Source: Niastella koreensis GR20-10
GTDB lineage: Bacteria > Bacteroidota > Bacteroidia > Chitinophagales > Chitinophagaceae
Direction of reading: 5' to 3'
NCBI RefSeq assembly: GCF_000246855.1
Contig: NC_016609.1
Span: 620,001 to 684,000, forward strand
Length of the DNA stretch: 64,000 nucleotides
Part shown: piece by piece, positions 26,271-36,552 of the stretch
Position numbering within the stretch: position 1 is the stretch's first letter
How the letters are laid out: every line of letters begins with the position of its first letter
Notes under the pieces: generated by a model
Told to the model about the DNA's origin: nothing
Seen by the model: the letters and a program-made list of their open reading frames with translations, nothing else
Database searches by the model: none
Program-made: the position numbers and the translations under genes

Positions 26271-28610
26271 TTGAAAAAAGAATTGTTTGCCATAGTTGCC
26301 ATGGTCATGGCTGTTAGTGTGCATGGACTGGCACAAAACTCCATCAACCTTACTCAATATGTTGATCCCAATATAGGTACGGCGCATTGCCGCTGGTTTC
26401 ACTATACGCCGGGCGCTGTTCCGTTTGGGATGGCCAAACCTGCTCCATCCACCAATGGGTCTTACGGCAATGCGAGTGGCTGGGAAGCAACCGGGTACGA
26501 TACCCGGCATCAGTCCATAGAAGGGTTTCCCAATTTTCACGAATTCCAGGTAGGGGGAATTGTATTTGCACCCATAACCGGGAAACTGCAAACAACTCCT
26601 GGTAAATTGGAAAACCCGGATGAGGGCTATCGCTCGCGGTTTGATAAAAAGGATGAAACGGCAACAGCAGGTTATTACGCTGTGCTGTTGAAAGATTACA
26701 ATATAAAAGCAGAACTTACTTCCACCAAAAGAGTGGCCTTTCATCGCTATACCTTTCCCAAAAGTAATGAGTCGCATATTCTGTTCGATATAGGGAATAA
26801 ACAAGGAGAGAGCGGACCCGTAAAAGATGCCAAAGTATTGCTGCTGCCCGATGGCCGCATAGAAGGATTTGTAACTACGCTGCCAGTGTACGTGCAGAAG
26901 TACCAGCCGGGCGCTGCAGTAACGATGTATTTTTCTGCCGTGGTAGATAAAAAGCCAGCTGCGTATGGCGTATTCAGTGGTAATGAGGTAACAGCAGGTA
27001 AAAATGAAATTACGGGTAAGGGCGCCGGTTTGTATTTAACCTTTACCACCAGTGAGCAGGAAGCCATCACGATCAAAGCCGGGTTGTTGTATACCTCAAT
27101 AGAAAATGCCCGGCTCAACCTGCAACAGGAAGCAGCGAAGCTTTCGTTTGAGGAGGCAAAACAACAGGCGCATGATACCTGGAATGAATACCTGGGCAGA
27201 ATTCAGGTAGAAACAACCAACCACGACAATTCCGTAAAATTTTACACGGGTTTGTACCATGCTTTATTGGGCAGGGGATTAGCCAGTGACGTAAATGGAG
27301 CTTATCCAAAAAACGATGGCACGGTAGGGCAGATCCCGCTCGACAAAAATGGCGTTCCCGTACATAATCATTATAACACCGATGCGGTATGGGGCGCTTA
27401 CTGGAACCTTACGCAATTGTGGGCGCTGGCCTATCCTGAATATTATGCAGATTTTGTAAAAAGCCAGTTGCTTATTTATAAAGACGCCGGCTGGCTGGCA
27501 GATGGGATTGCCAACAGCCGCTTTGTATCGGGCGTGGGCACCAATATGGTGAGTATTGTATTTGCCGGCGCCTACATGGCCGGCATAAAGAATTTCAATG
27601 TACCCGAAGCTTATGCTGCCGCGCGAAAGAATGAACTGGAGGGAAAAGACCGGCCGCGTGGCGCCGGCAAACCGGATGTGGACAGCTTTATAAAATACGG
27701 TTATGTAAACCATTTAGACAAAGGCAACAGCTGGGAAGAAGTGTGGAAGTTTTCTGCTTCGCACACCCTGGAATATGCTTTCAGCGCTTATGCTATGTCG
27801 CAATGGGCAAAACGGCTGGGAAAGGAAGCTGACTATAAAACATTTTTACGCCTCTCGAAAGGCTGGGAGCAATTGTTCGATCCCACCCTGAAACTGGTTC
27901 GGCCAAAATTGGCCAACGGTTCGTTTATAGATCATTTTGATCCCGCACAACCGTGGCGGGGATTCCAGGAAGGCAATGCCTTGCAATACACCTATTTTGT
28001 TCCACAGGACCCCAGGGCCCTCGTGGCAAAAATTGGCGCCAACACTTTTAATGCCCGGCTCGACAGTACCTTCACCATTTCGGAAAAAGCGCTTTTTGGC
28101 GGTGGCGCCAATATTGACGCTTTTGCCGGTATTGCCGGGGTATACAACCACGGTAACCAACCTGGTTTGCATATTTCCTGGTTGTTTAATTTTTCCGGCA
28201 AACCATCCCTCACCCAAAAATGGGTGCGCTCCATTTGTAATCAATTTTATGGAACAGAACCGGTGCATGGTTATGGGTTCGGACAGGATGAAGACCAGGG
28301 ACAACTGGGCGCCTGGTATGTAATTGCCTCCATGGGTTTGTTTGATGTAAAGGGATTGACCGATGCAAATCCCCAAATGGGCATTGCCGGTCCCTTGTTT
28401 AACAAGGTCACTATTCAACTCAACCCAAAATATTACCCCGGTAATCAATTTATAATTGAAACAACCAATAACAGCGATCAACACCCGTACATTCAAACCA
28501 TGCAATTGAATGGCAAAACCCTTCACCAGCCGTTTATTTCCTTTACGGATATTACGAAGGGGGGGAAGCTGTTGGTGAATTTGGGAGAAAAAATAGTGGA
28601 TAAGTATTAA
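26271..28610 (+). CDS. GH92 family alpha-mannosidase (second copy)
   Basis: A 779-residue exported GH92 enzyme. Signal peptide to about residue 22 (AIVAMVMAVSVHGLAQ). Family marks: YVDPNIGTAHCRWFHYTPGA, PFGMAKPAPS, FSASHTLEYAFSAY (acid region) and GFGQDEDQGQLGAWYVIASMG (catalytic Asp pair). The N-terminal region differs clearly from the first copy, so linkage preference may differ. It starts with ATG just after TTTTGAAAAAAG, 25 bp after the kinase, in the same operon. A second copy lets the strain trim several alpha-mannoside linkages. Confidence 0.92.
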   Translation: MKKELFAIVAMVMAVSVHGLAQNSINLTQYVDPNIGTAHCRWFHYTPGAVPFGMAKPAPSTNGSYGNASGWEATGYDTRHQSIEGFPNFHEFQVGGIVFAPITGKLQTTPGKLENPDEGYRSRFDKKDETATAGYYAVLLKDYNIKAELTSTKRVAFHRYTFPKSNESHILFDIGNKQGESGPVKDAKVLLLPDGRIEGFVTTLPVYVQKYQPGAAVTMYFSAVVDKKPAAYGVFSGNEVTAGKNEITGKGAGLYLTFTTSEQEAITIKAGLLYTSIENARLNLQQEAAKLSFEEAKQQAHDTWNEYLGRIQVETTNHDNSVKFYTGLYHALLGRGLASDVNGAYPKNDGTVGQIPLDKNGVPVHNHYNTDAVWGAYWNLTQLWALAYPEYYADFVKSQLLIYKDAGWLADGIANSRFVSGVGTNMVSIVFAGAYMAGIKNFNVPEAYAAARKNELEGKDRPRGAGKPDVDSFIKYGYVNHLDKGNSWEEVWKFSASHTLEYAFSAYAMSQWAKRLGKEADYKTFLRLSKGWEQLFDPTLKLVRPKLANGSFIDHFDPAQPWRGFQEGNALQYTYFVPQDPRALVAKIGANTFNARLDSTFTISEKALFGGGANIDAFAGIAGVYNHGNQPGLHISWLFNFSGKPSLTQKWVRSICNQFYGTEPVHGYGFGQDEDQGQLGAWYVIASMGLFDVKGLTDANPQMGIAGPLFNKVTIQLNPKYYPGNQFIIETTNNSDQHPYIQTMQLNGKTLHQPFISFTDITKGGKLLVNLGEKIVDKY

Positions 28611-28617
28611 CGAGTTT

Positions 28618-28700
28618 AAAGGTGAGTGGTGAGTGGTGAGTTTGCTCGCGGGGATCAACAGTCCTGAAAATTCGGAAACTCACTGACCACTCACCACTGA
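28618..28700. repeat. Inverted GAGTGGTGAGT repeat element
   Basis: Left arm GGTGAGTGGTGAGTGGTGAG (28620-28639) and right arm CTCACTGACCACTCACCACT (28678-28697) bracket a core with ATTCGGAAACTC. It lies after the stop of GH92 and before the convergent membrane protein, and may act as a terminator. Confidence 0.65.
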
Positions 28701-29162
28701 CTATTTTGCACGTTTTGTTATTTTTCTTTTATACTTAGCCAGTTGTACCCAATAAATGATCCAGAATATAATACCTAACAATGAGGCGGCGCTTTTTATA
28801 GTGTCAATAGGTAAAATACCTACGCAAAAGCAGGTGGCATAAGCAATACCTACCGCAAAGGTGGGTCTTACGTTGGCAGGAATTGATTCTTCCGGCAAAA
28901 TAGAATCGCCTACAGGTGAGTTCAATTCTGCGCGAATGGAATCGGAAAGCCTGCTGATTACAAAAAACTGCCATACAAGTCCGTAAACAGGGATCAGTTG
29001 AAGCCAAACCTTTGGCGGAGATAATCGCTGATTTTCAGGACGGATCTCATCCAACGTGCGGAATTGGGTAATGAGGAAAACCAGGCCTGAGATAAGAAAA
29101 ACCAGAAGCGTTAATAACAACAAAAGAATTTCCGTTTTCGCTTCTGAATTCAAATCGTCCAT
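28701..29162 (-). CDS. Small membrane protein (DUF4328-like)
   Basis: A 153-residue protein with helices at about 10-33, 50-70 (WLQLIPVYGLVWQFFVISRL), 100-120 and 122-140, and a basic end (YKRKITKRAK). The pattern ENQRLSPPKVWLQLIPVYGLVW, then L..SIRAEL, resembles DUF4328-type proteins; this is recognition by pattern only. No function known. Confidence 0.6.
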   Translation of the reverse strand: MDDLNSEAKTEILLLLLTLLVFLISGLVFLITQFRTLDEIRPENQRLSPPKVWLQLIPVYGLVWQFFVISRLSDSIRAELNSPVGDSILPEESIPANVRPTFAVGIAYATCFCVGILPIDTIKSAASLLGIIFWIIYWVQLAKYKRKITKRAK

Positions 29163-29291
29163 AGTAGTAAGTTTTTTAAGGGTGCCGTAAAAATAGGTAT
29201 TATCCGGGAAAAGTATAAATGCTGTCGTAAAACGTATAAGTGCACCAACGGGGAACTACGGAGCTTTGTGTTGTAAATAAAAACAATCGTT

Positions 29292-30062
29292 ATGACAACA
29301 ACACAAAACAAAATAGCCCTGGTAACCGGTGGTAGCCGTGGGCTGGGAAAAGAAATGGCGCTTGAACTAGCCAAAAGAGGTCAGGATGTGATCATCACAT
29401 ATTATTCCAAAAAAGAAGAAGCAGAGCAGGTTGCAAAAGAAATAGAAGCCCTGGGCCGCAAAGCAGCTGTGTTGTCCCTGAATACGGGTAAGGTAGAAAG
29501 CTTTGACGAATTTGTACAATCGGTTTCAGCTACGTTAAAAAGCAAATTTTCTACCGATCACTTCGATTACCTGGTAAACAATGCCGGTTCGGGATATGTG
29601 ATCCCCTCTTTTGCTGACACCACCGAAGCCCAGTTTGATGAATTGATGAATGTGCATTTTAAAGGGGTTTTCTTTCTCACCCAAAAGTTATTACCATTTT
29701 TAAATGATGGCGGTGGTATTGTAAATGTTTCAAGTGGGTTAACCCGCACTACTTTTGCCGGCAGTGGCGCTTATGGCAGTATGAAATCGGCTATTGAAAC
29801 TTTGACCCGCTACCTGGCCTTTGAATTAGGTGGCCGTGGCATCAGGGCCAACATTGTGGCGCCAGGCATTGTGCCTACCGACTTTAGCGGGGGCAGGTTA
29901 AGAAATAATCCCAATTTGCAGGAACACATTAAATCAATTACTGCATTGAAACGCCTGGCGCAGCCCGATGATATTGCCGGTGTAGTGGCCTTCTTATGTT
30001 CCGATGATTCCAAATGGGTAACTGCACAACGGATAGAAGCCTCAGGCGGCCTTCATTTGTAA
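29292..30062 (+). CDS. SDR family oxidoreductase
   Basis: A 256-residue short-chain dehydrogenase. TGGSRGLGKEMA is the glycine-rich dinucleotide motif (TGxxxGxG), NNAGSG the stabilising motif, and SSGL..YGSMK the catalytic Ser-Tyr-Lys set. RSKKEEAEQ after the second strand suggests NADP(H) preference, by basic residues, but this is only inferred. The substrate is unknown. It is followed 21 bp later by an AraC-type regulator gene that may control it, a common pairing. Confidence 0.92.
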   Translation: MTTTQNKIALVTGGSRGLGKEMALELAKRGQDVIITYYSKKEEAEQVAKEIEALGRKAAVLSLNTGKVESFDEFVQSVSATLKSKFSTDHFDYLVNNAGSGYVIPSFADTTEAQFDELMNVHFKGVFFLTQKLLPFLNDGGGIVNVSSGLTRTTFAGSGAYGSMKSAIETLTRYLAFELGGRGIRANIVAPGIVPTDFSGGRLRNNPNLQEHIKSITALKRLAQPDDIAGVVAFLCSDDSKWVTAQRIEASGGLHL

Positions 30063-30082
30063 AATTTGTTTACCTTACTATT

Positions 30083-30979
30083 ATGGAATTCGTAGACATT
30101 CACTCCATCACGGAGTTGCATACTTTCTATGGGTATGAAAAACCTACTCACCCGCTTATTACCATCATTGACTGGGCTAAGGTGGACAGGAGCAAACGGC
30201 GGAAGGGTGATATTTATTACCGCCTGGATATGTATGCTATTGCCTGCAAAAAGGCCCAGGGTGAATTCAGGTATGGGCGTTCTACTTATGATTTTTCCGA
30301 AGGGTCATTGATCTTTATGGCGCCGCAGCAGGCTATTCAACCCGATCCTGCATTCGAGGTAAGAGAAGGATGGGCCATGTACATTCATCCCGATTTTTTG
30401 AATGCATCCAAAAAGGGCGCGGCATTGACAAATTTTTCTTTCTTTGGGTACGATGCCAATGAAGCCCTGCATATTTCCGATGCCGAGAATAAGATCCTGG
30501 AAGAATGCCTGCACAATATTCAACGCGAAATTGTACAGAACCTGGATACGCATACCTATAACCTGATGCTGACAAACCTCGAACTGTTTTTTGGTTACTG
30601 CTCCCGGTTTTACGACCGGCAGTTTTTAACGCGGGTGAAGGTGAGTAACGATACCCTGGAGAATTTTGAACGGTTGTTGAATGAATATTTCGCGCAGGAT
30701 ACATTAATAGAAGCTGGATTGCCGGATGTGAAATATTTTGCGTCGCGATTAAATCTGTCGCCAAACTATTTATCAGACCTGCTTACAAAATACACGGGGA
30801 AACCAACACTGGAACACATCCATTTAAAGATGATAGAAAAAGCCAAGTCGCTGTTGTGGAGCAGCGACCTGGCGATTTCAGAAATTGCTTATAACCTTGG
30901 TTTCGAACATCCTTCGCACTTTACGAAGATCTTCAAGTCTAAGACTGGTAAATCACCAAAGGAGTTCAGGCAGAATTAA
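30083..30979 (+). CDS. AraC family transcriptional regulator
   Basis: About 298 residues from ATG 30083; the frame reads further up into the SDR gene but that start is implausible. The N-terminal 170 residues are a cupin-like ligand/effector region. The C-terminal 100 residues contain two helix-turn-helix units (YFASRLNLSPNYLSDLLTKYTG and AISEIAYNLGFEHPSHFTKIFK), the AraC/XylS DNA-binding domain. Its 3' end overlaps by 4 bp the convergent SusD gene. It probably controls the SDR gene. Confidence 0.9.
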   Translation: MEFVDIHSITELHTFYGYEKPTHPLITIIDWAKVDRSKRRKGDIYYRLDMYAIACKKAQGEFRYGRSTYDFSEGSLIFMAPQQAIQPDPAFEVREGWAMYIHPDFLNASKKGAALTNFSFFGYDANEALHISDAENKILEECLHNIQREIVQNLDTHTYNLMLTNLELFFGYCSRFYDRQFLTRVKVSNDTLENFERLLNEYFAQDTLIEAGLPDVKYFASRLNLSPNYLSDLLTKYTGKPTLEHIHLKMIEKAKSLLWSSDLAISEIAYNLGFEHPSHFTKIFKSKTGKSPKEFRQN

Positions 30980-32448
30980 TTCGCATCCCACCATACCTTC
31001 GTGTATATTAAAGCGATGCCTGGGAAATTCGCATTTCTTGTTACTTCCGAGTTGGGATATATTAAACGTTCAGGCATTCTTCCTGCTCCTATTGAACTGG
31101 CTGCAGAAGTGGTAAAGAAGTCAGGGTAATTCGTACGGCGCCATTCAGTCCAGGCTTCAAAACCCTGGTTGCCCGTCATCGCCAGCCATTTTTGTATAAT
31201 GATGGCCCTGATCTGTGCCGTTGTGCCACCCGGCCATTGCGCGGCCGGCGCTGAGGCCAGATAGGTAGATACACCCGGTACATTATAAGAAGCAAAGCTT
31301 GCCTGTATACCTTTGGTGAATAAAGTCTGTGCAGGCACGCCTGTATTCAGCCAGCCCCTAACCACCGCTTCTGCCTGTAAAAAATAACTTTCGGCAGCCG
31401 ACATAAATTTAACCGGGGCGTTGGCGGATTTGTCGTTCAGTCCATTGGCGCCAACAGCAGCGGTGGGCAATGAGATGGTATCATTCTGGGCGTTGCCACG
31501 GTAAGCTCCCTGCTTAAGGCCGATGATGGTATCAACTGTGTATGCAGTAGTGGAATAATTAAAAAAGACAGGCTCCCTGGGGTCATGATTTTGTGTCATG
31601 AATTTGGTTACGGTTTCACTGGCCACCATGTTCTGCGTGCGGCCCAGCCCAAGCATTTCAGAGAACAGCGGATTTTGATTACCACCAATCGTACTATAAT
31701 TGATTTGGGCATCGGTTTCGAGGAACATGGTATTGGCGCCGCTTAAAGTGGCTATGCCCGCTGCTGCTTTTTGTGGCGCTACTTCCGACAACCGCAGGTA
31801 TGCGCGCAGTTTAAACGTATTGGCAAAACGCAGCCATTGTTCCATATTTCCCTGGAAGATGAGGTCGTCGCCGGAGGGCGTTACTTCTGCATTCACATCT
31901 ATTAATGAAATGGCGCGGTCTACATAAGCAAAGATGCTGTCGTACACCTGTTGTTGCGGCGTATACGTGGGATTGGTAATGTTAGGCGTGGCGGCCTGGG
32001 TTAAAGGTATATCGCCAAATGCATCGGTGGCTAACTGCATGTCGTAAGCTTTCATCAAAAGCGCAATGGCGGTATATTGATTTAAGCTCTGTTTCCCCTG
32101 CGTCATGTTCAGTATTTCCTGGATGTCCTGAAGTGCATCGGGATACATCATGCGCCAAACCCGGTCAAAATCGGTAGTGGTGCTGGCGTATTGTTCTATG
32201 CTTCTGTATTGTGAAGACGTAGGATTTTGTGTCCAGTATTGCGCCCAGAAACTGCCATAGATCTGAAGCGGGTTGCCCAGTACGTGACCGATAGCTGCCT
32301 GTACCGCAGGCAGCAACAGGTCGGGTGAAGCGGTAGTAGACAAATTAGGATTGTTATTGGTGTCCAGGTATTTCTTACAGCCGGCAAGGCCGATGACGCT
32401 AACGGCCAACAGCACCAGGCAGCTTTTCTTTATATATTGAGTTGTCAT
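30976..32448 (-). CDS. SusD-like outer-membrane nutrient-binding lipoprotein
   Basis: A 490-residue protein with a lipoprotein signal: hydrophobic residues then IGLAGCKKYLDTNNNP with the lipobox Cys at about residue 24. The TPR-like alpha-helical SusD fold is suggested by ASPDLLLPAVQAAIGH and the conserved end RMPERLIYPNSEVTRN of the SusD-like family 2. It caps the partner SusC pore at the outer membrane. It is downstream of the SusC gene (gap of 18 bp) on the minus strand. No CAZymes sit next to it, so the nutrient is unknown. Confidence 0.92.
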   Translation of the reverse strand: MTTQYIKKSCLVLLAVSVIGLAGCKKYLDTNNNPNLSTTASPDLLLPAVQAAIGHVLGNPLQIYGSFWAQYWTQNPTSSQYRSIEQYASTTTDFDRVWRMMYPDALQDIQEILNMTQGKQSLNQYTAIALLMKAYDMQLATDAFGDIPLTQAATPNITNPTYTPQQQVYDSIFAYVDRAISLIDVNAEVTPSGDDLIFQGNMEQWLRFANTFKLRAYLRLSEVAPQKAAAGIATLSGANTMFLETDAQINYSTIGGNQNPLFSEMLGLGRTQNMVASETVTKFMTQNHDPREPVFFNYSTTAYTVDTIIGLKQGAYRGNAQNDTISLPTAAVGANGLNDKSANAPVKFMSAAESYFLQAEAVVRGWLNTGVPAQTLFTKGIQASFASYNVPGVSTYLASAPAAQWPGGTTAQIRAIIIQKWLAMTGNQGFEAWTEWRRTNYPDFFTTSAASSIGAGRMPERLIYPNSEVTRNANFPGIALIYTKVWWDAN

Positions 32449-32466
32449 AGTAAAATCTTTTAACGG

Positions 32467-35400
32467 TTATAAAGTAGCGCTTATATTAAATCCAAAATTC
32501 CGTTGGGAGGGCTGTGCGGTGAAGTCGAAGCCCTGCAGATTGGTAGCGCCCGCCGAATTGATCTCGGGGTCAACGTATTTGTTGGAAGATGGCACCCATA
32601 AGAAGAGGTTGTTGCCGAATAAACCAATGGTGACATCACCAAAGGGCCCCTTTTTAAGCGCGCTTTTCTTCAATTTATAACTCAGGCTAACTTCCCGCAT
32701 TTTAATATAAGAGGCATCGAGCACGTTGCGGCCGTAAGGCTGGTCGGTGAAAAAATTCTGCGGTAACATTTTGATCGATGTATTTTCAACCAGTTTGCCG
32801 GTGGCGTCACGATATACTGAGTTGGGAAAAACATAAGGCTCACGGCCATGTTCGGCAGTTTCCCAGGCTGTGCCATTGAAATCGATGATGTCTTTGGTGC
32901 GGGAAACAAATTGTCCGCCATACTTTCTGTCGAAAAGCACATTCAGGCTCCATTGTTTGTAACGTATGTTGGCGCCCAGGGAGGCTACATATTTGGGATT
33001 GTAGGAACCAAAATAAACAGCACCGGTTGTTACAAGTGGAAGCCCGGTCTTTGGATCAACGATCACCCTGCCCTGGTCGTCATGCTGAACATCCACACCA
33101 TAAAATGTACCATAGGGTTTTCCTTCGGCCGCTACGGCTGCCATGTCTGCCAGTCCGCCCAATGAAACCTGGGTTACACCTTCCTGTTGCAGATCCACCA
33201 CCTTATTCCGGTTGCGGGTATAGGTTCCATACAGTTCAAGCGAAAATCCTGAAGATGTGCGAATGGGTGTACCCCGCAAGCTCAGTTCTACACCTTTATT
33301 TTCTACAATACCGCCGTTGATCACTTTACTGGTAAAGCCCGATGCTTCAGCAATAGGAATGGTCAGGATCTGGTCTTTTGATCTGTTTTTGTAAACGGAG
33401 AAGTCTACATACAGGCGATTATTCCAGAGGTTCATTTCGGCGCCCACCTCATAAGCAGTGGTGATCTCTGGTTTTAAATTGGGGTTACCAATACGGCTGT
33501 ACCGGGAAAGGCCTGGTACGCCATTAAAAGGAAAAGTAGTACTGCCAAAGCTGCCATCTACTTCAGCCCGGGCGTAATAGTTGTTTAACAGGAATGGGTT
33601 TGCATCGTTACCCACCTGGGCTACACTGGCCCGTAACTTTCCATAATTTAAGATGTCGCCGATCTTTCCGTCTTTCAGCAATTCAGAAAAAACAAACGAA
33701 GCGCTGGCGCTGGGATAAAAGAAAGAATTGTTGTTTTTGGGCAGGGTAGAAGACCAGTCGTTACGCGCGGTAAGGTCAAGGAACACCAGTTCTTTCCAGC
33801 CAACCGTTAATTGTCCATACAAACCCATTAAACGCCGCTGGCTGTACTCGTTGTAATTGTATAACGGACCGTTGCTGTTATCGAGGTTATACCAGTTGGG
33901 AACAATTAGTCCGAACGATTCGTTGGTACTGGCATCCAGCAGGGAAGCCGTCCGTTGCCGCAGGTTGTGCCCGACCATAAGGCTGGTGGTAAAATCGCCG
34001 AAATCTTTTTTGGCAGTCACCATCAGGTCATTCACCAGTTCACTTACATTAAATGTATTTTCCCGGTACTGTCCCACTTCGGAGTGAAAGTTCGAGCGGT
34101 CATAATTTCCTGTTGTTTCATCCCACGGAAAGTAGGTGAACTTGGGGTATTTAAATCTTCTGCGGTCGCTGTACACATCGGCGCCGAAGCGTTCTACGAT
34201 GTTCAACCATTTCAATGGCTTCCAGTTTACAGTGAAATTACCCACCACGCGGTCCACATCGTTTTGATTCTTGTAGTTCTCCAATAACCAGTAAGGGCTT
34301 ACGGTATAAGCCGCGTAAAAGCCATATACCGGTTCACCCCGGTCGTTCAAAAAGCCATAGCCGTAGTAGGGATTGTTCAGGTCACCCATTTTATCGAGAG
34401 GTATGTTACGCGGGGTCTGCAACACGTTGTCATAAACGGAGCCGGGGCCCTGCCCGCCCTGCACCAGGTTGCTGTTTATGCGGCTGTAATTGATACTTAC
34501 GCTGGTGGAGATATTGTTGCTCAGGTTGGCAGTACCATTAAACCGGACGTTATACCGGTTGTAACTGTCTTTATTACCAGGCATGATGCCATCATTGTTC
34601 AAACTGTTAAGCGACAGATAGAACGTTGTTTTTTCGCCTGAACCGGAAAATGAAACGGTATTACTGATACCTTTTCCCAGCTCAAAGAATTTCTTTTCAT
34701 TGTCCTTGGCGGCAGAGTAAGGCATGGTTAATCTTTTGCCGTTGATCTCCTGTCCCCATTCTATTGTTTTGCCGTCAAATGCCGGTCCCCAGCTAAAATT
34801 TTCTCTGGGATCGTTATAATATATATTACGGCCGGTGGTGGTATCCGTGCCTATGTAATATCCCTGCCCATATTCATTTTGCATCTTGGGCAGTTTCAGG
34901 ATGTTGGAAAATGTAACGGTTGAACTAACAGTCACTTCATTTTTTGATCCTTTTTTTCCCGACTTCGTTGTAATAACAACGGCGCCGTTTGAGGCGCGGG
35001 AACCGTAGAGGGCTGCGGCTGTTGGGCCTTTCAGGACGGTAATGGATTCAATGTCTTCGGGATTGATGTCGTTTCCCCGGTTACCGAAGTTAACAGTACT
35101 TCTGGGGTCAACCACGCCGCTGTTTTGTGAAGTGCGCAGATCACTTCCGCCCAAAAAATCGGAGTTATCAATAGGTACGCCGTCTATCACAATAAGCGCC
35201 TGGTTATTACCGCTGATGGAAGAACCTCCGCGTAGTACAATGCGGGTAGAACTGTTGGGTGCGCCGCCCACACTGGTAATATTAACGCCAGCCACCTTGC
35301 CCTGTAAAGCGCTTAACGGACTGGTGCTACGGCCATTCAACAGTTCATCGCTTCTTACTACTGGCGCCGAATAGCCCAGTGAGCGTTTGTCGCGCCGGAT

Positions 35401-35787
35401 GGCATTGGCGGTAACAATGGTTTCCATCAGCTGTCCTGCTTCAACCTGTAAGGAAACATCAATAATGGTACGGTTTTTTACCGGCAATTCCATAGACTGG
35501 TAACCAACAATGCTGAAGACAAGCGTGGCATTGCCATCTACGTTGTTGAAGCGGTACAAACCTTCTGCATCTGTTGCGGTACCGGTAGTGGTTCCCTTTA
35601 CAGTTACAGAAACGCCCTGCAAGGGTTGCTGGTCATTGGCGCCGGTAACTTTTCCGCTTATGGAAATAAATCGTTTACCGGGATTGTCGTTCGCTGTTGT
35701 GTGTAATGATAATAAGGTGAGAGAAAAGAGAAGGATAATACATGGAAAGCTCATCGAGTTGCTTTGGTTGGCATCGCTGCTTTTCAT
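32467..35787 (-). CDS. SusC-like TonB-dependent outer-membrane transporter
   Basis: A 1106-residue protein. Signal peptide, then a carboxypeptidase-like N-terminal domain (SGKVTGANDQQPLQGVSV, residues about 40-130), the TonB plug (GYSAPVVRSDELLNGRS; VLRGGSSISGNN; DINPEDIESITVLKGPTAAA; YGSRASNGAV) and a long beta-barrel ending FGFNISATL with terminal aromatic/hydrophobic strand. It pairs with the SusD downstream. It transports an oligosaccharide or peptide-like ligand in a TonB-dependent way. No sigma/anti-sigma pair is nearby; the upstream region has a TA-N4-TTTTG stretch. Confidence 0.93.
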   Translation of the reverse strand: MKSSDANQSNSMSFPCIILLFSLTLLSLHTTANDNPGKRFISISGKVTGANDQQPLQGVSVTVKGTTTGTATDAEGLYRFNNVDGNATLVFSIVGYQSMELPVKNRTIIDVSLQVEAGQLMETIVTANAIRRDKRSLGYSAPVVRSDELLNGRSTSPLSALQGKVAGVNITSVGGAPNSSTRIVLRGGSSISGNNQALIVIDGVPIDNSDFLGGSDLRTSQNSGVVDPRSTVNFGNRGNDINPEDIESITVLKGPTAAALYGSRASNGAVVITTKSGKKGSKNEVTVSSTVTFSNILKLPKMQNEYGQGYYIGTDTTTGRNIYYNDPRENFSWGPAFDGKTIEWGQEINGKRLTMPYSAAKDNEKKFFELGKGISNTVSFSGSGEKTTFYLSLNSLNNDGIMPGNKDSYNRYNVRFNGTANLSNNISTSVSINYSRINSNLVQGGQGPGSVYDNVLQTPRNIPLDKMGDLNNPYYGYGFLNDRGEPVYGFYAAYTVSPYWLLENYKNQNDVDRVVGNFTVNWKPLKWLNIVERFGADVYSDRRRFKYPKFTYFPWDETTGNYDRSNFHSEVGQYRENTFNVSELVNDLMVTAKKDFGDFTTSLMVGHNLRQRTASLLDASTNESFGLIVPNWYNLDNSNGPLYNYNEYSQRRLMGLYGQLTVGWKELVFLDLTARNDWSSTLPKNNNSFFYPSASASFVFSELLKDGKIGDILNYGKLRASVAQVGNDANPFLLNNYYARAEVDGSFGSTTFPFNGVPGLSRYSRIGNPNLKPEITTAYEVGAEMNLWNNRLYVDFSVYKNRSKDQILTIPIAEASGFTSKVINGGIVENKGVELSLRGTPIRTSSGFSLELYGTYTRNRNKVVDLQQEGVTQVSLGGLADMAAVAAEGKPYGTFYGVDVQHDDQGRVIVDPKTGLPLVTTGAVYFGSYNPKYVASLGANIRYKQWSLNVLFDRKYGGQFVSRTKDIIDFNGTAWETAEHGREPYVFPNSVYRDATGKLVENTSIKMLPQNFFTDQPYGRNVLDASYIKMREVSLSYKLKKSALKKGPFGDVTIGLFGNNLFLWVPSSNKYVDPEINSAGATNLQGFDFTAQPSQRNFGFNISATL

Positions 35788-36090
35788 ACACGGTTAGTTT
35801 AAATGGTGCACAAAAGATCTACAAGGCCTGGTGTTATGTTTTATGCCATGGCTATAATAGATAGTTAACAAAATAATGGCAGAAAAATTCATGCCCCGGG
35901 GGCTATCAACTATGCTTGAAGTAGAGATATTATTTAAGTGGTGTGATGATGAAAAATATGCGAAAGTTCATTATTCGTTATGTACTCTTCTATAATAAAA
36001 AAGCATCCCGACGATTCGGGATGCATCCAATTTGAAAAATAAGCCAATCTGTCGTACTTGTCCTTCCTTATTTATACCTTTTTAATGTTA
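35788..36090. other. Intergenic region upstream of SusC
   Basis: Holds the presumed SusC promoter and a strong hairpin at 36003-36024. No gene is seen. Confidence 0.5.
36003..36024 (-). terminator. Hairpin with minus-strand T-run
   Basis: GCATCCCGA (36003-36011) pairs with TCGGGATGC (36016-36024), followed on the minus strand by a T-rich run (AAAAAA on the plus strand before it). It would end a minus-strand transcript coming from the right. Confidence 0.65.
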
Positions 36091-36091
36091 T

Positions 36092-36538
36092 ACTACATGC
36101 ACCGAGATCTTTGAGGCGGTGGTGTTGGGTGATATAGAAGCCGCGCAAGCCAGTGTTGCTGAAATAGTGAAAAAAGAAGAGTCGGCAAACAGGAAATTCC
36201 ATGTACTGATTACCGGGATGTTTGCAGATGTAAAACTGAAGGCAAATAAGTTCTCCATCTTTAAATCAGACATGTATGAGAACCATTACCTGTTTGGAAG
36301 TATTTTAAAGAAACGTGATTCGCATATTGAAGAACTGACAAAGGACATTCTCATTTTGGGTATCAGCCAGCATGAAGTAAAAATGATGAACAATGCAGAA
36401 ATGGGGTTGTGGGCAAAAATGATAAACCTCACCCTGAAGGCGATCGGCAATAAGATGTTCATGGAAGACGATTTCAATTTAGCTGAAAATCAGTTGAGCT
36501 TTATTGTCGATTCACTCTTCAACGGGGTGAGGTCCTGA
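36092..36538 (+). pseudogene. C-terminal fragment of a TetR-type regulator
   Basis: The open frame (about 36086 to 36538, first candidate start GTG 36119) encodes a helical domain: FEAVVLGDIEAAQASVAEIV, MFADVKLKANKFSIF, then NMLLTLKAIG-like helices. It looks like the ligand domain of a TetR regulator. The N-terminal helix-turn-helix is absent, and a stop (TAA at 36083-36085) closes the frame upstream. I treat it as a remnant, though a start further on cannot be excluded. Confidence 0.5.
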
Positions 36539-36552
36539 AAAATTTAAGCTAC

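Noticed and set aside
36003-36024. Riboswitch upstream of SusC
   Set aside because: A plain hairpin followed by a T-run on the minus strand; no conserved aptamer features.
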